Shown here: positions 58,109 through 64,000 of the stretch, piece by piece
How the letters are laid out: each line of letters begins with the position of its first letter
Position numbering within the stretch: the stretch's first letter is position 1
Assembly (NCBI GenBank): GCA_963755435.1
Contig: CAVWJX010000003.1
Location: forward strand, 992,001-1,056,000
Direction: 5' to 3'
Length of the DNA: 64,000 bases
Source: AP-15 sp963755435
GTDB taxonomy: Bacteria > Pseudomonadota > Alphaproteobacteria > ATCC43930 > CGMCC-115725
Notes under the pieces: generated by a model
What the model was told of the DNA's origin: nothing
What the model saw: the letters and a program-made list of their open reading frames with translations, nothing else
Database searches by the model: none
Translations under genes and position numbers: made by a program

Positions 58109-60586
58109 GTGCCACGAAGAGGAGGGGAACTGCCCGGCGGCTCGCTGCACGCAGCCGCCGGCCAGGGTGGGGCCCGCCGGCGCGCCCTCCGGCGGGTCAC
58201 GGCACCCCCGATCGCCGTCCTGGCTGCGGCCGTGCTCCTCCCGCTCGCCGCCCCGTCGCCGGCCGCCACCGCCGCACCGAGCGCACCGAGCGCACCGAGC
58301 GCACCGAGCGCGCCGGCCAACCCGGCAGCGCCATCGGACCCGGTAGCCCCCGTCGCCACCGCCAGCGCCACGTTCACCGCCCACGGGTCGATCGGCCAGG
58401 CCTACGTGCTCGGCGCCACGCCCGGCGCCCGCCTGCTGGTGGTCCGTGCCGGCAGGACCGTGGGCCGCGGCACCGCCGACCGCGCCGGCAGCCTGATCGT
58501 CCGCGGCCTCCCGCCCGGCCCCGGCTACCAGGTGCGCCAGGTGAAGGGCACCGCCGTCGCCGCCACCCCGGCCTTCTCGGTGCTGGGCGTCCACAGCACC
58601 CCGCCGGCCTCCTTCTACGCCGGCCAGCACCTCCACGCCGGCCTGAACTACCTCACCATGCGCGACGGCATCCAGCTGGCCGCCACCGTGCGCCTCCCAC
58701 CGGGCAAGACCCTGGCCGACGGCCCGTTCCCCACGGTGATCGAGTACTCCGGCTACCCCATCGCCGCCCCCGGCAGCCTGATCACATCGGTGCTCGCACC
58801 CGGGCAGCCCGACAGCGGACCCACACTGCTCCCCACATCGGCCACCGCCGTGGGCTCGCTCATCGCCCCCCTGCTCGGCTTCGCCACGGTCAGCCTCCAG
58901 ATGCGGGGCACCGGCTGCTCGGGCGGCGCCTTCGACCTCTTCGGCCTGCGCACCACCTACGACGGCTACGACGCCGTGCAGACCGTCGGCAGCCAGCCCT
59001 GGGTGGCCCACCACAAGGTGGGCCTGGTGGGCATCTCGTTCTCGGGCATCTCGCAGCTCTTCGTGGCCGGCACCCGACCGCCCGGACCTGGCGGCCGCCG
59101 CCCCGCTCAGCGTCACCAACGACCTCTACACAACCGGCTACCCGGGCGGCATGTTCAACAGCGGCTTCGCCGCCAGCTGGGTGCAGGCGCGGGTGGCGAC
59201 GGCCGAGCCGGCGCCGGCCGGCGGCGAGACCTACGCCAGGGCGCTGATCGCCCAGGGCGACACCGCAGTGCCTGGCCAACCAGGACCTGCGCCTCCAGAC
59301 CCAGGACGTCGAGCAAGCTCCTGCGCGGCCAGCACCCACCGGACCCCGGCCCTGTACGACCCGCGGACACCCACGGCCTGGGCCCGGCACATCGACGTGC
59401 CGGTCTACCTGGCCGGCGCCTTCCAGGACGAGCAGACCGGGCCGCAGTGGCCGGCGCTCGTCCCGGCCCTGTCGGCCGACCCCCACGTCTGGGTGACCAT
59501 GGTCAACGGCACCCACATGGACTCGCTGGGACCGGCCGTCCTCAGCCGCTGGCTCGAGTTCCTCGACATCTTCGTGGCCCGCCAGGTGCCCCACATCTCG
59601 CCGCCTGCTCGACGCCTGTCGGGCAGCCTCTACCAGCTGCTCGCCGACGCGCCGGCCGAGCCCCTGCCGCCGCTCCGCTTCACCGACGCCGCCGAACGTC
59701 GCCGTCGCCACGGCAGGACTTCGAGCAGGACACCCGCGGGTCCGGGTCCTCTTCGACAACGGCGGGGGCAGCCGGGCCCGGGGCCCTCCAGCCGGAGTGG
59801 GAGGCCGGCTTCACCGCCTGGCCGCCGCCGCCGAGCCGTGCACCACCCCCTCGACCTCGGCGCCGGCGGGCACGATGAGCGCCGACCGCGCCCGCGGCAC
59901 CGCCAGTCCACGGTGAGCTTCCGGCCCGACCCCGCGGCCCGGCCGGCCACCGACCTGCCCGCCACAGCCGACGTGTGGGCGGCGCTGCCCCCGTACGACT
60001 GGACGCCGGTGACCGGCAGCGACGGGCTGGGGTTCGTGTCTCCGCGCCGCTGCACCAAGGACCTGGTGGTGGTGGGCCCGGCCAGCCTCGACCTCGAGCT
60101 GCGCGTCGACGGCCCCCGACACCGACCTCCAGGCGACCGTCTCCGAGGTCATGCCCGACGGCAAGGAGATGTACGTGCAGTCGGGCTTCCTCCGGGCCAG
60201 CGACCGGGCCCTCGACGCCGGCCGCCTCGACCGCCGCCCAGCCGGTGCCCACCTACCTCGGCCCGCACCGCCCGGGCCCTGCCCGCGCGGCCGGTCCACC
60301 GTGGTGCGGGTCCCGATCGACCCGATCGGGTTCGCCTTCCGGGCCGGCGACCGGCATCCGGCGTGACGGTCACGCGCCCCGGGGGCGACACGACCGGAGT
60401 GGGCCTTCGACACCTACCCACCCGCGGGCAAGGTCACCGACACGGTCGCCCTCGGGGGTCGCGCCCCTCGGCGCTGGTGCTCTCGGTGGTGCCCGGGCAT
60501 CCGCGTGCCGGACGCCCCGCCGGCCTGCGGCGCCCTGCGCGGGCCAGCCCTGCCGCGCCTACGTCCCGGCCGGCAACGGCGGCTGA
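58109..60586 (+). CDS. Secreted CocE/NonD-family hydrolase (frame-broken)
   Basis: Alpha/beta hydrolase of the X-Pro dipeptidyl-peptidase/cocaine-esterase class. GTG 58109 follows GGAGGGG by 5 bases. A long Arg-rich signal peptide ends near APSPAATAA, then a (SAP)n linker. Catalytic core: GIQLAATVRLPPG, VIEYSGYP, MRGTGCSGGAF (oxyanion) and VGLVGISFSGISQ (nucleophile). After several breaks (59090, 59272, 59335, 59600, 59690 and on) DVPVYLAGAFQDEQTGPQ and NGTHMDSLGP supply Asp and His, and a jelly-roll C-terminal domain ends at GQPCRAYVPAGNGG. Probably exported; substrate unknown. Confidence 0.8.
58274..58309 (+). repeat. Four tandem copies of GCACCGAGC
   Basis: A 9-bp unit repeated four times without change in the linker after the signal peptide of the CocE/NonD hydrolase, coding an Ala-Pro-Ser repeat. 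Confidence 0.9.
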
Positions 60587-60659
60587 GCGGCGCGCCGCCC
60601 GGACCGGCCGCCGGCCCCGCTGGTACCCTGCTGCCGGGGGCCAGCACGCAGGGGGGCAG

Positions 60660-61828
60660 GTGACCGCAACTGCGCACCATCGACGTGGACCAGCACCTCT
60701 TCGAGGACCGGACGACCTGGGCCGACCACATCGACCCGGCCTACCGCGACGACGCTCTGGCCATCGAGGACGACGAGCACGGCTGGCCCTGGCTCACCTG
60801 GCGCGGCGCGGCGCCTGTACCCGGTCGAGATCCAGCACCCGGGCAACCCGGCAGAGGTGGCGGACAACCGCCGCCGCATGCGGGCGCGGCGAACCCGCCC
60901 CGGGCCGCTACGAGGACCTGCTCCCCGCCGACTACCGGGGCGGCGCCGAGCGGCTGCGGTCGCTCGACGCGGTTCGGCATCGACGCCTGCGTCCTCTTCC
61001 CCAACTTCGGCCTGATCTGGGAGCGGATGCTGGCCGTCGGACCCGGCCGCCCGCCGCGCCAACGTCCGCGCCTACAACCGCTGGATGGTCGGCGCCCGAT
61101 CGCCGACGGCGCCGGGCGCCTCTACGGGGTGGCCCACCTCGTCCTCGACGACCCGACCTGGGCGGTCGAGCCGAGCTGCCGCCGGCTGGCGCCGACGGCG
61201 TGCGCCTGGCCATGGTGGCCCCGGCGCCGGTGGGCGGACAGGCCGCTCTCGCGACCCGGTGTTCGACCCCGTCTGGGCCGCCTGCTGCGAGCACGGCGAT
61301 CGCCCCGGTCTTCCACGTGGCCGGGCTTCGAGAGCCCCCTCCACCCGGCCTGGCACGCCGGCGACCCCGAGCCCGGCGACCAGCTCTGGACTCGGTCTTC
61401 CTCTGGGTGGCCCCGGCGGTGGCGCTGGCCAACATGATCCTGTTCGGGACCCTGCGAGCGGTTCCCCGAGCTGCGCATCGGCGTGGTCGAGCTGACGGCC
61501 GGCTGGGTGCCCGGCTTCCTCCTCAACATCGACGGCGCCTTCGACTTCTACGTGGCCCGCCACGGCGGCCCCGTGCACCCGCTCGAGCGAGCGGCCCTCC
61601 GAGTACTTCCGCCGCCAGGTCCGGGTGGCCGCCCTCCCCTACGAGGCCCCGGCCTACCTGGTCGCGCAAGGTCGGGCGGGGACCTTCATGATCGGCAGCG
61701 ACTGGCCCCACGCCGAGGGCGTGGCCGACCCGGCGGGGCCAACCGGGCCTCGGTGCGCGGCTCGCTCGCCCGAGGCGGACCGGGAGATGGCGCTCTCGGG
61801 CAACGCCGCCTGGCTGCTCGGCCTCTGA
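60660..61828 (+). CDS. Amidohydrolase family 2 (ACMSD-like) protein
   Basis: TIM-barrel metal-dependent hydrolase/decarboxylase. TIDVDQHLFEDRTTWADHID is the N-terminal metal motif (DxH), then FGIDACVLFPNFGLIWER, VFHVAGFESPLHPAWH and NMILFGTLERFPELRIGVVE, and the end MIGSDWPHAEGVADP with the metal Asp. Seven or more breaks. Start GTG 60660 behind GGGGGG. Relatives decarboxylate aromatic acids or hydrolyse lactones. Confidence 0.78.
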
Positions 61829-61880
61829 GCCGGGACGCCGGGACGCCGCGCATCCCCCGGCGGGCGGGGCGCCCGACCGC

Positions 61881-62681
61881 CTAGAGGCCGAGGTGCTTGC
61901 TCTCCCAGAGCTTGATGCCGCCCAGGATGCCCGGCGGTGTTGTCGCCGACCGTGGTCCGCTCCGACGATGGGCCCCAGGCCGTCGCGGTGGACCCGGCGG
62001 GCGTTGCCGCCGCCGATGTAGAGGTGGTCGTAGAAGAAGAGCGCGTCGAGGAGGGCCACCGCCTTGGCCGACCCGGCGGTTCCACCGGTGGTCGCCGATC
62101 TCCTTGCGGGTCCGCTCCCCGAGCTGCTCGTTGTAGGTCTCGCCCTTGCGGAACGGCTGGTGGGCGATCTCCAGGTGCGGCAGGAGCTGGCCGTCGAGGA
62201 ACACGGCCGTGCCGAACCCGGTCCCCAGCGTGATCACCAGCTCCAGGCCCTTGCCCGTCGACCACGGCCAGCCCCTGGACGTCGGCGTCGTTGGCCACCC
62301 GGGTGGGCTTGCCGAGCGGCCTCGGCCAGGCGCGGCGGCCAGGTCGAAGTGGTCCCAGGCCTGCTTCGAGCTCGGGGTCGACCGGCGAGCCCGGGCCGGA
62401 CTCGGTGACGAAGTGCGGGGCGCTCATCACCACGCCGCGGCGCACCATGCCCGGGAAACCGGCCGAGACCCGGTCGGCCTCGGGCAGCGACGAGACGAGC
62501 TTGGCCAGCGCCGTGCACCATGCCGTCCTCGCCGTCGGGCGGCATCGGGTAGGTGGTGGGGACCCGCACCCGGTCGGCCACCATGGACCCGCAGGCGTCG
62601 AGCACCGAGGCCTTGAGGCCGGTGCCGCCGATGTCGATGGCCAGCGTGAAGGGGTGGCCTCCGGGCGCGTCCGACGGTCAT
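61881..62681 (-). CDS. ppgK: Polyphosphate glucokinase (ROK family)
   Basis: Phosphorylates glucose using polyphosphate (or ATP). Pieces in order: FTLAIDIGGTGLKASVLDA (phosphate-binding), VSAGFPGMVRRGVV, TRVANDADVQGL, VITLGTGFGTAVFLDGQL, AHQPFRKGETYNEQLGE, and the end AGILGGIKLWESKHLGL. Breaks near 62655, 62520, 62365, 62265, 62075 and 61930. ATG 62681 chosen; GTG 62703 possible. An actinobacterial hallmark. Confidence 0.87.
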
Positions 62682-62737
62682 CGCCGGGGACTGTACCCGC
62701 CACCGGGGCGGCGGCCGGCGACGCCGTCCCCGGCGGC

Positions 62738-63976
62738 TCAGGCGGCGAGGCGGACCGGCAGCGCGGCGAGGCCCCGCAGCACCACGTTCTCGCGGTAGCG
62801 CACCCGGCCGGTGGCCAGCTCGATGCTCCCCGCCCGCCGGAGCAGCGCGGGGATCGCCACCTGGGCCTCCAACCGCGCCAGCGGCGCGCCGAGGCAGTGG
62901 TGCAGGCCGAACGCCGAAGCCCAGGTGCCGGTTGTCCGGCGCGGCCGAGGTCGAAGCCGGTCGGGGTGGTCGAAGGCCGCGGGGTCCCGGTTGGCCGACC
63001 CGACGAGCACCAGCGCGAACTCGCCCTTCGGCAGCACCGTCCTCGCCCGATGCTCGATGTCCCCGGTGAGCGAGCGGCCCGGTGAGCTGGACCGGCGACA
63101 CGTAGCGCAGCAGCTCCTCGACCGCCGGGCGGGCCAGGCCCGGGTCGGCCCGCAGCCGCGCCAGCTGCTCGGGGTGCTCGAGGAGGGCCAGCACGCCGCC
63201 GGCGATCAGGTTGACCGTGGTCTCGTGCCCGGCCACCAGCAGGAGGATGGCCGTTGACAGCAGCTCCCCGTCGGTGAGCGCGTCGCCACCGTCCTCCACG
63301 GCGGCCAGCGGCTCAGCAGGTCGTCCCCGGGACGTGCCGCGCCGCTCGGCCAGCAGGGCGAAGAAGTAGCCGGCGAAGCCGCCACCGCGTCCCGGCGCGC
63401 CCGGTGCACCTCCTCGGCTGAGGAGGAAGTCGGGGTCCAGGCCGCGGGCCAGCGCCGCCGACCACCCGTGGAACAGGTCCCGGTCGGCCGGCGGGACGCC
63501 GAGCATGTCGCAGATGACCCGCACCGGGAGCGGGTAGGCGAGGTCGGCCACCGCGTCCATCTCGCCGCGCTCGAGCCGCGGCGTCGAGCAGCTCGGCCAC
63601 GACCGCCCCGGTGCGCCGGTCGCAGGCCCTCCACCATGCGCGGGCGTGAAGGCCTGGACACGAGGCCGCGCAGCCGCGTGTGGTCCGGCGGGTCGCGGAA
63701 GAGGAACGGGCGGTCGTCGCGCTCGGCCCCGCGCTGCCGCGGCGCGCCGCGCCCCTCGCCGCCCGGCGCCGAAGCCCTCGGGGGCGAGCGCCGGGTCCAC
63801 GTTCCCGGCGTCGGCCGAGGCGCGGCGGTCGCGCAGGAGCGCCAGGCAGTCGGCGTGGCGGGCCACCACCCAGAAGCCCCTGGGGCTCCGGTGGACCGGG
63901 GCCTCCCGCCGGAGCTGCTCGTAGAGGGGCCAGGGATCGCTGGCCACCCGGGGACCGCCGGGTCGTAGACGACCAC
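62738..63976 (-). CDS. Cytochrome P450
   Basis: Soluble bacterial class P450 of about 410 residues. FLFRDPPDHTRLRGLVSRAF, the I-helix LLLVAGHETTVNLIAGG, the ExxR in VEELLRYVSPVQL, and the heme-binding loop FGLHHCLGAPLARLE (Cys ligand) are visible. Breaks near 63935, 63755, 63640, 63575, 63390, 63310, 63085 and 62950. Needs a ferredoxin partner, not seen here. Substrate unknown. Confidence 0.88.
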
Positions 63977-64000
63977 GGCCCGAGCGTACCGGCGCCGCGG

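Noticed and set aside
58274..58309. Tandem GCACCGAGC units as a CRISPR-like array
   Set aside because: Units are 9 bp, directly adjacent with no spacers, and in frame within a coding linker.

Overview
The window is a very GC-rich, densely packed actinobacterial chromosome segment. GTG starts dominate, and stop and start overlap as GTGA or ATGA at most gene junctions. F420-type oxidoreductase families, a polyphosphate glucokinase and actinobacterial-style pca genes also point to Actinomycetota. Acidimicrobiia or a related lineage is possible, but the sequence alone does not settle it. Many genes are split by single-base indels with conserved motifs on both sides of each break. I treat these as assembly errors, annotate one gene across the frames, and give approximate break points. 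No insertion sequence, CRISPR array, rRNA or replication origin was seen.

Layout. 1-9.6 kb: phosphate permeases pstC-pstA, a nitrobindin-like protein, an acyl-CoA dehydrogenase/SDR pair, purU on the other strand, then a sulfate ABC operon (substrate-binding protein, cysT, cysW, cysA) and a small acidic protein. 9.7-12 kb: a D,D-carboxypeptidase, a PsiE-like membrane protein and a SnoaL-like protein. 12-26.6 kb, all minus strand: a catabolic cluster of unknown substrate. It runs from an LLM-class oxidoreductase through a VOC protein, a UGSC-family pair, two SDRs, a hydrolase, a cupin, a DUF3237 protein and an Asp/Glu-racemase-like protein. A ribose-type ABC transporter and acetoacetyl-CoA synthetase follow. 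26.8-31.1 kb, plus strand: a FAH-family hydrolase, a 2-hydroxyacid dehydrogenase, an APH-fold kinase and an enolase paralogue with altered active-site residues. 31-34.4 kb: an HMG-CoA-lyase-like gene and a GntR regulator, divergent from a CaiB-type CoA-transferase.

34.4-47 kb is an aromatic-acid block. A minus-strand operon (ring-hydroxylating dioxygenase alpha and beta subunits, dihydrodiol dehydrogenase, class II aldolase-fold decarboxylase) resembles the phthalate 3,4-dioxygenase route to protocatechuate. It diverges from a LysR gene followed by pcaI-J-F-H-G-B-L and an IclR regulator, the full beta-ketoadipate pathway. 47-50.5 kb holds an F420/FMN-type oxidoreductase, a carboxymuconolactone-decarboxylase-like protein, a nucleoside-sugar-epimerase-like protein and a two-domain dCTP deaminase.

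50.6-57.8 kb is visibly lower in GC and looks like an acquired defence island: a methyltransferase remnant, an orphan ribbon-helix-helix antitoxin, an AbiEi/AbiEii toxin-antitoxin pair, and a roughly 1,380-residue protein with an XRE helix-turn-helix, an Mrr-like nuclease domain, a STAND NTPase and a helical-repeat tail. The island abuts the 3' end of tRNA-Arg(ACG). 58-64 kb holds a CocE/NonD hydrolase, an amidohydrolase, polyphosphate glucokinase and a cytochrome P450.

The two most interesting signals are the STAND-nuclease protein with its shared AbiE promoter repeats, and a composite motif (CAAATAG-N28-30-CCTATGG) found upstream of three separate catabolic operons.
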